Part shown: piece after piece, positions 51,861 through 63,214 of the stretch
Position numbering within the stretch: the stretch's first letter is position 1
Layout: each line of letters begins with the position of its first letter
Source: Nymphaea colorata
Lineage: Eukaryota > Streptophyta > Magnoliopsida > Nymphaeales > Nymphaeaceae
Assembly: GCF_008831285.2 (NCBI RefSeq)
Contig: NC_045139.1
Location: 3,046,704-3,110,703, forward strand
Direction: 5' to 3'
Length of the DNA stretch: 64,000 bases
The notes under the pieces: generated by a model
What the model was told of the DNA's origin: nothing
Database searches by the model: none
What the model saw: only the letters and a program-made list of their open reading frames with translations
Made by a program: the position numbers and the translations under genes

Positions 51861-53706
51861 ACTAGTGCCTGTTTAGTTTCTTACTGCGATGAGAAATCAT
51901 ATGATGCCTTGCCATTAGTTGATTGTATTGATCATGTCTATTCGCTAGTTTCTCCTCTCCTTAGTTCTGCTTTACTAATTATATTCAACAAAAACTTATG
52001 TGTATTGTGTTAGAAGCACATTTGAAGCAGTACATGAAAACTATCGAAAAAGCTTGATAGCTAATCTGATAGCCATTTTCTGCAACCTCAATGTGTTGTT
52101 TGCAACGGTATTTGTGTGCCTCCATGCACACATGCGTGTATGTGTGGCCACTTTATTGCTTCACTCAATTGGCCCAATTAAACATTCCACTTTATTGCTT
52201 CACAAAATTGGCCCAATAAAACATATTGGTAAAAATGGGTATAAAGTTCCTGGTGGGCTTTTTTTACTGGATAGTCCAGATCCAATATTGGCAACGAAGC
52301 GACCATTTCTGAGAAGCAATAAATCCAGATCCGTTCGATTCTCAAACGAACTAGATCATTTTTTTGTGCGCTGTGAGGACATTAAAAGACCAAAATACCC
52401 TTAACAGTAAAAGTTGCACTCCAGCATCTTCATCAGTCTCCGGCCAAGGGCAGAGACACATGTGGGTGGGCATGTGTGCACAATTGCCCACACAGTCTAT
52501 TAAAACTCCCTTATTCACTTAATTGGTCGATCCTAAAACTTTACATATTTATATATAAAATGCCCCTCGAATATATGGTGCGTGCCCCGCAGGCAAATAT
52601 GTCTGGCTCTATGCAGTCTCCATCTTACATTTCTTGACCAGATTAGATTAACGAATTTCCATCAGAAACAACAAAAGATGTATCAATCCACAACGAAGAC
52701 AAGCCCACGATAACAGGGCAAAAAAAAAAAAAAATCTGTTTATGGCTCACCTGAATCTGTGCTTTTGACTCCGTTTATGATGGCGAAAATAGATGAGACG
52801 AACTAATCCCTTTAACTCATTTCCTTGAATTTCAAGCATTTAAAAAATCATACTTACAATCTGCAAATTGGTTCAATGAAATGATATGATATGGGTAAAC
52901 TACTCATAAAATATCTTAGTTGGAACTGTAATTTAAATCATTCAAGTTTGATCTATGCGAATTGCAGATAAAAATACAAAACAGATGGCTGCGAAAACAT
53001 ATATTTGTTGAAAAGCAGGTAGGAAATTGACCAAGAAGGCTCCACAGACAAATAAAATGGGCTTGAATAGATGCAACTGAGTGTTGAATGGTTTGAAGAT
53101 GATGGTACAAACCGATTTCTTCGGCAAGGCTCCGGTCGAGCCCAGTGGCTACGTAGATGAAGGAGATTGCAGCTATCCTGCATTTTCCTTAACATGGTTG
53201 GCATATGATATAGCCAAGTCCACATGCGGCATGTTAATTAAGCACAGTTTAGGATCAGGAACAGAGGCAGTGGATTGTTAACCTTTCACTCACTGAAAAA
53301 GCTGGAACCAATGGCTTAATGAGGGCCCATTGACGTGCACATAAAACGTTACCCATTTTATAAAAAGTAAATGAGACTATTGGTAGTGTCAGCCACTCCA
53401 ATTTAGAATGTAAAAGTGTCTACTTTATACGTCTAGTTAATAAATTTCCAACTCAAAGGGCAGACTCATCAGTGCCCAGTGGTCTATCCTTTGAGAAGTC
53501 TCGAACACGTAAACGCACACAGGGCACTCTATTGGGAGGAAGAGAAGACAAACATAGAATTCTCCACTTCATATTAGATAATCACATATATAATAATACT
53601 CAAACGATGAAAGCAAAGCACATTTAGACCCATCAAATGCAACCCATTATTTATTTATATAGCGCCCCACATTGGTAAACAAGCATACTAACAATTCCCA
53701 AAGGCA

Positions 53707-53892
53707 TTATTTCTTGTACTTTTCATCATCATGCAGCTTCTTGAAGTATACATGAGGATCTGCCTCAAAATCCTTCCTTGGAATTTATTGAGTTCCACTT
53801 TTCCCTGGTGCTTTCATCATGTCATGGTCCTTAGACCCACTGCCTTTGTCAACTGGTTGTTTGTTTTGCAGAGGAACCTTGCTACCGTCCAT
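53707..53892 (-). pseudogene. Small ORF, type A copy 2, with premature stop
   Basis: Same length as the intact copies with no indel. A GAA codon became TAA at 53787-53785 (after KSGTQ), truncating the product at about 35 residues. The rest still reads IPRKDFEADPHVYFKKLHDDEKYKK. It sits in the first half of the 1.12 kb tandem duplication in unit 2. Confidence 0.7.
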
Positions 53893-54830
53893 GTCCACTA
53901 GCAAATAGCTGTACCACTAAGGATGTTGAAGATGAGGATGCCTCTTCAATCAGGCAAACCCCATATATATATATACGCACGAATAAGTGGCTTCAGTGCT
54001 TATTAATTTGGTAGTGCATGGGGCATGCAAATCGTTCAGTGACTGGTAAGCGGCATTGATTGTGCTCTTAGTTTCCTTAGGAGTCTATTTACTCAAGGAA
54101 CAAAATCAATGCGTCTCTTTTCGGCTTTAGCAATTAAGACGAATGAATCTCTCATACTATTTAAAGAAAAATTAATAAGTCAGTCAAACAAGGCGCGTCA
54201 CAAATAAATTTCTGCTCCTGGGAAAGCTAAAAAATAATTGTTTCGAATGGAAATTGGCACTACGAAGAAATATGTTAAAAGAAAAATTGGGAAAGACATG
54301 CACTTGTTGATCCGTTTGACATACCTTCTTTGGTTAAATCCAGTATTTGGCAAGGATGCCGGTTCAGCTGATCAATCAAATGTTGAATTGACAAAATAAT
54401 AAGATTTGAATGGTATGTTAAAAATAAATAAAACCATAGAGTTACAGTGTTTTAAAAAAGTTAGAACAGAGTAAAATGGTGAACAGTTTATGATACATGG
54501 CCCCTTATATATCGACAACTGAACATGAGCGATTTTATCCCGCACACCAATTCGATTTGAACCTCATTTTTACAGCACTGCTTGTCGGTAGTTTTTTATA
54601 ATACTTTGTTACCAAGCCTTTTTTTCTTTCCCAGGACAATAAAGAAAAGGACATACATCTGTTGTGATAACAGAAGTTACAAAGGCCGACTTGTAGAAAT
54701 TGCTCATACTATATCCACTAAGATAACTGGTTTTTATTCTTAACTATTATTTCTATTAAAATCCAGTTTTACAGTAATATTAAGTTCTTAACACATAGGT
54801 AAACAAGCCTACTACCAATACCCAAAGGCA

Positions 54831-55016
54831 TTATTTCCTGTACTTTTCCTCATCATGCAGCTTCTTGAAGTATCCCTGAGGATCGGACTCAAAATCCTTC
54901 CTTGGAATTTCTTGAGTTCCAGTTTTCCCTGGAGCTTTCATCAAGTCATGGTCTTTGGAACCACCGCCTTTCTCAGCTGGTTGTTTGTTGTGCTGAGGAA
55001 CCTTGCTACCGTCCAT
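54831..55016 (-). CDS. Small conserved ORF, type A copy 3
   Basis: An intact 61-residue frame, MDGSKVPQHNKQPAEKGGG through YFKKLHDEEKYRK. It differs from copy 4 at only two residues (EADPQ/ESDPQ and KYKK/KYRK). It lies in the second half of the 1.12 kb tandem duplication. The ATG is chosen over an in-frame GTG six bases upstream. Function unknown. Confidence 0.55.
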   Translation of the reverse strand: MDGSKVPQHNKQPAEKGGGSKDHDLMKAPGKTGTQEIPRKDFESDPQGYFKKLHDEEKYRK

Positions 55017-56254
55017 GTCCACTAGCAGATAGCTGTACCACTAAGGATGTTGAAGATGAGGATGCCTCTTCAATCAGGCAAACCCCATATATATATATAT
55101 ATATACGCACGAATAAGTGGCTTCAGTGCTTATTAATTTGGTAGTGCATGGGGCATGCAAATCGTTCAGTGACTGGTAAGCGGCATTGATTGTGTTCTTG
55201 CTTTCCCTAGGAGTCTATTTACTCAAGGAACAAAACCAATGCATCTCTTTTCGTTTTTAGCAATTAAGACGAATGAACCTCTCATACTATTTAAAGAAAA
55301 ATTAAGAAGTCAGTCAAACAAGGCGCGTCACAAATAAATTTCTGCTCCTGGGAAAGCTAAAAATTAATTGTCTCGAATGGAAATTGGCACTACGAAGAAA
55401 TGTGTTAAAAGGAAAATTGGAAAAGACATGCACTTGTTGATCCGTTTGACATACCTTCTTTGGTTAAATCCAGTATTTGGCAAGGACGCCGGTTCAGCTG
55501 ATCAATCAAATGTTGAATTGACAAAATAATAAGATTTGAATGGTATGTTAAAAATAAATAAAACCATAGAGTTACAGTGTTTTAAAAATGTTAGAACAGA
55601 GTAAAATGGTGAACAGTATATGATACATGGCCCCTTATATATCGACAACTGAATATGATCGATTTTATCCCGCACACCAATTCGATTTGAACCTCATTTT
55701 TACAGCACTGCTTATCGGTAGTTTTTTATAATACTTTGTTACCAAGCCTTTTTTCTTTCCCAGGATAATAAAGAAAAAGACATACATCTGTTGTGATAAC
55801 AGAAGTTACAAAGGCCGACTTGTAGAAATTGCTCATACTATATCCACTAAGATAACTGGTTTTTATTCTTAACTATTTTTTTATTAAAATCCAGTTTTAC
55901 AGTAATATTAAGTTCTTAACACTGGTTTTTATCATGGATGCATACTCTATGATCTACAGAAACTCTTTAATTCATCTTTTTCATTCATCTTGCGTTTCAT
56001 AAAACCATGAAGTCAGTTAAACTTTCTTGCTTTTCTTATATGTTTGGCGACTTCTTGTCACCCAGTTCCTTTTAAATGAACTTTCATGTTGTCGGTTCTC
56101 TCTCGGTTGGGTGAACAGGCTACGCATAAGGAACATAGAATGATTGTGTCGAAATTAATATAAAAACAAGAAGAAAAGACCCTTTATTTATTTATTTATT
56201 TATAAAGCACCCCCACAGGAATACGATCATACATCCAATCCCCAGAGGGCCAGA

Positions 56255-56425
56255 GCCACTATTTCTTGTTGTTTTTTTCATCATGCAGCTTCTTGAAGCT
56301 TGAGGATTGGCTTCAATATCCGTTCCTTGTTATTTCCTCAGATCCGCTTTTCCTGGTGCCTACATCATCTCATAGTCCTTAGAACCAGTACCTTTGTTGC
56401 CCTCAGAACCCCCTGTGAGAGTCCA
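56255..56425 (-). pseudogene. Degenerate relative of the small ORF (type B), unit 2
   Basis: Same defects as the unit 1 copy, plus a small deletion within the GYFKKLHDE region (AAGCTTGAGG in place of AAGTAACCTTGAGG). Confidence 0.65.
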
Positions 56426-57332
56426 TCCCCACTTACAGATAGCTACTTCACTAAGCATGTTGAAGATAAGGACGTCTCTTCACTCATTAAACACACCATA
56501 CATATAGACCGACGGCTTCAGCACTCATTATTCTTCGTGAATCGTGATAGCATTCACTGAGTGGCTTGCCACATTCATTCTGTTCTTGCTTTTCCTAGGA
56601 ATCTATTACTCAAGGAACAAAGTGCATATCTTTTGTTTACTTATGTTCTGCTACAGAGTTATTGTTATAGTTAAAACGAGTGAATCCCCATGTCATGCAT
56701 TTTACAGAAAACAACTCAGTCAAACAAGGTGTGGCACAAATAATCCTGCAACCATCTGATCTACGCAAAGAATAATTGCATCTGAATCCTGCGGGAAGGG
56801 CCACAAAATTGTCTTTAACAGAGATCGGGTTTGGGGTGCTCTTTACCAAGCAAATGCCTGTCATTTCCGAGTAGAAAACAGAAAAGAGGAAAATTGGAAA
56901 ACACATGCAAACTCTTGGTTCTCTTTGACATACTTTTCTGCGGTGTTGGAATAATCGATAATTGAATCCATTATGTTAGGCCGTAGATTCAGCTGAATCC
57001 GTAACTGTGTCACGAATCTGAAATAACTAATATTTTGCTGACATTTTGAAGTTGAAGAGTAGCCGGAATAGCAATTGGTTATATCAAAACAGGTCTTATA
57101 TCTTTGAGAGACAAAGAGTTAAGTTGAAGCTTAGACTCCTTTTGAATAACAAAATTCAGTATGGCTTAATGTGTGATGTCTTTGATCCGAATCTGATTCA
57201 GTGCAGCTACATTGGAAAAAGTTCCAAGTGCAACGCAAACCGTTTGTGTTCCATGTTGATGATGCTGTGTTCTATTCATGCTGACGATTATGTCCACACC
57301 TTGATTAAAGCCTTAATTTTCACTGTGGATAT

Positions 57333-57500
57333 AGGTGATCACCACATGTAACACCACAAAAGATGGACTGGTGCAAGAAGCTGAAAGCTTCCACCTAAAA
57401 CCAACTGCGACTGATGTGAAACATGGAAAGCCTGTGCTGTCAACATTCAGATATCTGGATCATAGCAACTGTTGCACTTGCGAGAAGGCTTGAGGCTTAG
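57333..57500 (+). pseudogene. Methyltransferase last-exon copy, unit 3
   Basis: A copy of exon 7 with acceptor. About 48-50 bp are lost after FRYLDH (about 57464), removing the Gly-rich GGLEGRK stretch and shifting the frame. Earlier exons are absent. Confidence 0.85.
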
Positions 57501-59516
57501 CGGAAACTAGTGCCTGTTTAGTTTCTTACTGCGATCAAAAACCATATGATGCCTTGCCATTAGTTGATTGTATTGATCATGTTTTCGCTAGTTTCTCCTG
57601 TCCCTTAGTTGTGCTTTACCAATTTTATTCTACAAAAACTTATGTGTATTGTGTTACAAGCACATTTGAAACAGTACATGAAAACTATCGAAAAAGCTTG
57701 ATAGCTAATCTGATAGCCGTTTTCTGCAACCTCAATGTGTTGTTTGCAACTGTATATGTGTGCCTCCATGCACACATGCGTGTATGTGTGTGGCCACTTT
57801 ATTGCTTCACTCAATTGGCCCAATAAAACATAGTGGTAAAAATGGGTACAAAGTTCTTGGTGGGCTTTTTTTACTGGATAGTCCAGATCCAAGCAGGCAG
57901 ATTTAACAATAAACCAGCTTGGCAGCTTGGCTTGATCATGTGATGGCCCATCGGTACTAACTCTCTGGGTCCAGGCCACTGCACTTATGTTGTGCCAGCT
58001 CATTTCTCATTGCTCAAATCAATTGTTTTGATGCTGAAGCATAGGCATTACTATTTGATCCCCGCAAACAGTGGCATAGATTTATAAGGGGCCCCAAACC
58101 GTTCCCTGTTTAGTGGGTCAATCCGTCTGTCGTAGCCTGCATATACAGTCGAAATTGTCTGGCCCTTTGGCAACAAAGTGAACATTTCTGAGATGCAATA
58201 AATCCAGATCGGTAGGATTCTCAAACAAACTGGATCATGTTTTTGCGCGCTGTCAGGACATTAAAAGACCAGAATTCAATACCCTTAACGGTAAAAGTTG
58301 CACTGCAGTATCTTCACCATTCTCCAGCCAAGGGCAGAGACACATGTGGGCAATTGCCCACACAGTCTATTAAAATTCCCTTATTCACTTAATTGGTTGA
58401 TCCTAAGACTTTACATATTTATATATAAAATGCCCCTCAAGTCTAGCTCTGCCACGGTCTCCATCCTCTATTTCACAACAAATGATGTATCAATCGACAA
58501 CGAAGACAACCCCATGATAACAGGGCAAAAAAAAAAAAAAAAAGGGATGGCAATGCAAAAAAGAAAAACTGTTTATGGCTTCCCTCTGTCTCCTGAATCT
58601 GCGCTTTCGACTCCGTTTATGATGGCGAAGAGAGACGAGACGAACTAATTACTAACACCCTTAACTCGTTTCCTTGAATTTCAAGCATTTAAAAAATCAT
58701 ATTTGCAATATGGGTAAACTTCTCATAGAATATCTTAGTTTGATGTATGTGAATTATTGAAGTTTGATGTACGTGAATTACACATAAAAATGCAAAACAG
58801 ATAGCTGCGAAAAAACACATATTTGCTGAAAAGCTGGTAGGAAACTGACCAAGAAGACTCCACAGACAAATAAGATGGGCTTGAATAGACGCAACTGAGT
58901 GTTGAATGGGTTTGAGGATGACGGTACAAACGGATTTATTCGGCAAGGCTCCGGTCTAGTGCAGTGGCTACATAGATGAAGGAGATTGCAGCTATCCTGC
59001 ATTGTCCTTAACATGGTTGGCATATGATATAAACAAGTAGTCGACATGCTGGGCAGTGGGCAGTGGGCAGTGGGTTAACCTCTCGCTCACCTCACCCGGA
59101 AGGCTGCAACCTATGGGTCAACCAGGGCCCATACACAAATTGACGTATAAATAAAGCTAATGTGCTGGTTACTCATTTGATAAAAAGTAAATGAGACAAT
59201 TGGTAGTGTCAGCCACTCCAATTTAGTATGTAACGTGTCTACTTATAAGCCTAGTTAACAAATTTCCAACTCAAAGGGCAGACTCATCAAGTGGTTTATC
59301 CTTTGAGAAGTCTCAAACACATAAACGCACACAGGTAGTATATTGAGAGGAAGCGAAGACAAGCACAGAATTCTCCACTTCATATTAGATAATCACATAT
59401 ATAATAAAACTCAAACGGATGAAAGCAAAGCACACTCAGAGCCATAAAATGCAACCCATTATTTATTATATAGCGCCCACATAGGTAAACAAGCCGACTA
59501 CCAATACCCAAAGGCA

Positions 59517-59702
59517 TTATTTCTTGTACTTTTCCTCATCATGCAGCTTCTTGAAGTATCCCTGAGGATCTGCCTCAAAATCCTTCCTTGGAATTTCTTG
59601 AGTTCCAGTTTTCCCTGGAGCTTTCATCAAGTCATGGTCTTTGGAACCACCGCCTTTCTCAGCTGGTTGTTTGTTGTGCTGAGGAACCTTGCTACCGTCC
59701 AT
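59517..59702 (-). CDS. Small conserved ORF, type A copy 4
   Basis: An intact 61-residue frame almost identical to copy 3: MDGSKVPQHNKQ, then SKDHDLMKAPGKTGTQEIPR, ending KKLHDEEKYKK. Upstream of its start (right side) is the (CA)n tract at 59769-59813. Function unknown; no homologue recognised from memory. Confidence 0.55.
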   Translation of the reverse strand: MDGSKVPQHNKQPAEKGGGSKDHDLMKAPGKTGTQEIPRKDFEADPQGYFKKLHDEEKYKK

Positions 59703-59768
59703 GTCCACTAGCAGATAGCTGTACCACTAAGGATGTTGAAGATGAGGATGCTTCTTCAATCAGGCAAA

Positions 59769-59813
<45 letters not shown>
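59769..59813. repeat. (CA)n microsatellite
   Basis: About 44 bp of CA followed by a short TA run. The matching position in the other units has a short TA/CA run only, so this expanded after the units separated. Confidence 0.95.
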
Positions 59814-59823
<10 letters not shown>

Positions 59824-61934
59824 CACACGAATCCGTGGCTTCAGTGCTCACTAATTTGGTAGTGCATGGAGCACGAAAATCGTTCAGTGACTGGTTTGCA
59901 ACATTCATTCTGTTCTTGCTTTCCCGCTGAGTCTATTTACTAAGGAACAAAAACGATGTACTCTTTTCGTTTTTAGCAATTTAAACGAATGAATCTCTCA
60001 TACATTTTAAAGAAGAATTAAGAAGTCTGACATACAAGGAGCGTCACAAATAAATTTCTGCTCCTGGGGAAGCTAAAAGTTAATTGTTTCGAACGGAAAT
60101 TGGCACTACGAAGAAATACGTTAAAAGAAAAATTGGAAAACACCTGCACTTGTCGATCCGTTTGTCATTTTTTTTTGTTAAATCCAGTATTTCGCTAGGA
60201 CGGCGGTTCAGCTGATCAATCAAATTTTGAATTGACAAAACAATAAGAATTGATTGGTATTTAAAAAAAAAAAAAAAAACCATAGAGCTACAGTGTTTTA
60301 AAAATGTTAGAACAAAGCAAAATGGCGAAGAGTATATGAAACGTGGCACCATATATATCGACAATTGAACATGAGCGATTTTTTCCGCGTACCAATTCTA
60401 TTTGAACCTGATTTTTACAGCACTGCTTGTCGATAGTATCTTCTAATACTTTCTTACCAAATAAAGAAAAGGACATACATTTGTTGAGATAACAGAAGTT
60501 ATAAAGGCCGACTTGTAGAAATTTCTCATATCATATATACTATGATAGCTGGTTTTTATTCTTAACTATTTTTTCTATCTAAAGTCCAATTTTACTGTAA
60601 TATTAAGTCCTTAATATTGGTTTTTATCATGAATGCATGCCATATGATCTTTTTTAAGAGAGAATATCCATCTTTTTTTTTAAAATTTCCATGCAATATG
60701 CTATAAAGTTACAGGGATAGTCCGGAAGAGTGAAAGGAGTACGACCTGCCATGGGCAACGAGACTGAAATCCATGCAGAGGTTGTGGTTTTAGTGATGGC
60801 TGCAATGTAATGTACCCTTCAATTTAAGCACTGCACCCATGCACAGGCATAACGTTCACATGACTTAATCATACACTTCAAGCACTCAGCTATACTTTGT
60901 CCCTTGAGACTATAATGGTAACTAAGATGTATAAATCACCTACCGTATGTCACAGGACGCAGGTCAGCCACACAAACTGCGTGACAAATACTTTTGAACT
61001 TCTTTGAAAATAGAGAAAGCATGAGACATGATCGCACTTTTCAGGTATGGGTTGTTCTTTTCGGTGGAAATGCTTGTCATAAGCAGGGGTAGAGGGAGGG
61101 GGTGGGCCACCTAGACTATGGCCCCACCCCAATTATTTGAAAAAAAAAACATTGAAAAAATTAAAAGAAATTAGTTGTATAATTTTTTTTTAGATTCATA
61201 TTCAATTTGGCCCTACTCAGATCCGAGGTTGGACTGTTTAGTTCGCCCCTAAAAAAAATTCTATCTCTATTCCTTATTATAAGGTTTCAACAAAGCAACG
61301 ACACCATTAATTCATTTATATCAAACTCATATGACCCTAAGATGACCAATGAATATTGCGCTAACCACCCGGAGCGAGTCCCTCAGGACTAGTGAAGTGA
61401 GAGCATCTCATATATTTATGATCTTATATTCTACGTGAAACTGCAAATTCAATCTCTCGTCTATATTAGGTGTTAAGATTTTCTGAAGAATTGCATTTTT
61501 GTTTTCGATTTCGAGTTAAGATGCTTTTTTACACTGGTAAGCAGTTTCAGAGACGGGCATTATATGCTTATTCTCTCGAAGAAAAGAAAACCCGATGACC
61601 CTGCGCACATATTTTCTCCCAATCTTCCCTCACCTTTTCTTTGTCTGGCTACAGAAACTCTTTCATTCATCTTACGTTTCTTAAAACCATGAAGTTAGTT
61701 AAACTTTCTTGCTTTTCTTATATGTTTGGCGACTTCTTGTCTTCCAGTTCCTTTTAAATGAACTTTCATGTTGTCGGTTCTCTCTCGGTTGGGTGAACCG
61801 GCTACGCATCAGGAACATAGCATGATTGTCGTCGAAATTAATATAAAAACAAGAAGAAACGACCCTTTATTTATTTATTTATAAAGCATCCCCATAGGAA
61901 TACGATCATACTTTCAATCCCCAGAGGGCCAGAG

Positions 61935-62115
61935 CCACTATTTCTTGTTGTTTTCTTCATCATGCAGCTTCTTGAAGTAACCTTGAGGATTGGCTTCAAT
62001 GTCCGTTCCTTGTTATTTCCTCAGATCCGCTTTTCCTGGTGCCTACATCATCTCATAGTCCTTAGAACCAGTGTCTTTTGTTGTCCTCAGAATCCCCTGC
62101 GAGCGTCCATCCCCA
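61935..62115 (-). pseudogene. Degenerate relative of the small ORF (type B), unit 3
   Basis: Very similar to the unit 1 copy, with internal stops. One extra T lies in the GTGTCTTTTGTTG stretch. Confidence 0.65.
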
Positions 62116-62840
62116 CTTGCCGATAGCTATATAACTAAGTATGTTGAAGATAAGGATGTCCCTTCACACACTGAACACACTATACATATAGACCAACGGC
62201 TTCAGCACTCATTATTCTTGGTGAATCTTGATAGCATTCACTGACAGGCTTGGCACTTTCATTCTGTTCTTGCTTTTCCTAGGAGTCTATTACTCAAGGA
62301 ACAAAGCGCATATCTTTTGTTTGTTTTTATTCTGCCACAGAGTTACTGTTATAGTTAAAACGAGTGAATCCCCATGTCTTGCATTTTAAGAAAACCAACT
62401 CAGTCAAACATCGTGCTGAAACATGTAAACTCTTGGTTCCCTTTGACATACTTTTCTGCGGTGTTGGAAGAATCGAAAATTGAATCCCTTGTATTAGGCC
62501 GCAGATTCAGCTGAATATGTAACTGTGTTACTCTACGGATATAACTAATAATTTATTGATATTTTTAAGTTGAAGAGAACAGAGTGGCACTTGGAGATTT
62601 CAAAACAGGTCTTATTTCTTAGAGAGACAAAGAGTTAAGTTAGACTCTTCTCTTGAATAACAAAAGCTTAATGTGTGATGTCTTTGATCCAAATCTGGTT
62701 CAGTGCAGCTACATTGGAAAAAGTTCCAAGTGGAACGCAAACCGTTTGTGTTCCCTGTTGATGACGTTGTGTTCTATTCATGCCGACGAATATGTCCACA
62801 ACTTGTTTAAAGCCTTAATTTTCACTGTGGATATAGGTGA

Positions 62841-62876
62841 TCACCACATGTCACACCACAGAAGATGGACTTATAG
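62841..62876 (+). pseudogene. Methyltransferase last-exon copy, unit 4, cut by copia element
   Basis: Only the acceptor and the first codons (VITTC becomes VITTCH through a TAA-to-TCA-type change in the shared text) remain before homology stops at about 62875, at the end of a copia LTR. Confidence 0.7.
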
Positions 62877-63214
62877 AAAAGCTAAGAAAATAAGGAAAAG
62901 AAGAAACAAAGATTAACGTGGCTCGGCTTAGGGAAGCCTACATCCATGATCAGAAGGCACTCAGAGTTTTCTTTATTGATGGGAGAGATGAATACAATGG
63001 TGGAGTTGAGTCCCTTTTATAGGGAAGGGAGATTGTTCTTGCCTGGATTAAACACAATCTTCATCTGATCCCTAAATTGTCGCCTTTTCTTATCTTCTGC
63101 CTTTTTTATTTGATCACAATCTTGCTCATGATCTTCTGTTATCAGCTTGACATCTTTATCAATATCTTGATTGTCGATTTCCTCTTCAACGGATTTGTTA
63201 CCAGCTTTGTTAAC
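62877..63214 (-). repeat. 3' LTR of Ty1/copia element (approximate ends)
   Basis: On the minus strand a purine-rich tract (TTTGAGGGGGAA) is followed by TGTTAACAAAGC, the expected start of an LTR after a polypurine tract. The LTR would run left to about 62870-62877, where homology to the tandem array resumes. It contains a TATAAAAG promoter word in reverse (63014-63021) and a CGTGGCTCGGC word common in copia LTRs. The left boundary is uncertain by a few bases and the partner LTR is outside the window. Confidence 0.65.
63014..63021 (-). promoter_or_regulatory. LTR TATA box
   Basis: TATAAAAG on the minus strand within the putative LTR fits an RNA polymerase II promoter for the element. Confidence 0.5.

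Larger units (their letters stand above)
53669..55920. repeat. 1.12 kb tandem duplication inside unit 2
   Basis: The copies run from about 53669 to 54790 and from 54791 to 55920. Each carries a type A small ORF and its flanks, and ends with AGATAACTGGTTTTTATTCT and AGTAATATTAAGTTCTTAAC. Divergence is a few percent by eye, lower than between the large units, so this is the youngest event of the series. Confidence 0.85.
46350..62876. repeat. Tandem array of about 5.2-5.6 kb units
   Basis: The units start at about 46350, 51529, 57164 and 62673. Each begins with the methyltransferase intron 6 end plus last exon, followed by about 1.8 kb of shared spacer, the minus-strand small ORF (type A) and a degenerate relative (type B). 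Unit 2 has an internal 1.12 kb tandem duplication of the type A block, and lacks about 0.8 kb seen in units 1 and 3 (49.63-50.45 kb). Unit 4 is cut off by a copia element at about 62875. Copies are clearly alignable over kilobases. Confidence 0.88.

Noticed and set aside
52000-52404. 134-codon forward ORF in unit 2
   Set aside because: The same DNA in units 1 and 3 is interrupted by stops, so the frame is not conserved.
47702-59047. Recurring minus-strand ORFs (about 60-90 codons, with FKPFLFVCGGFLV-type residues) in each array unit
   Set aside because: They recur because the DNA is duplicated. Their reading frames, starts and ends differ between copies, unlike the 61-codon ORF.
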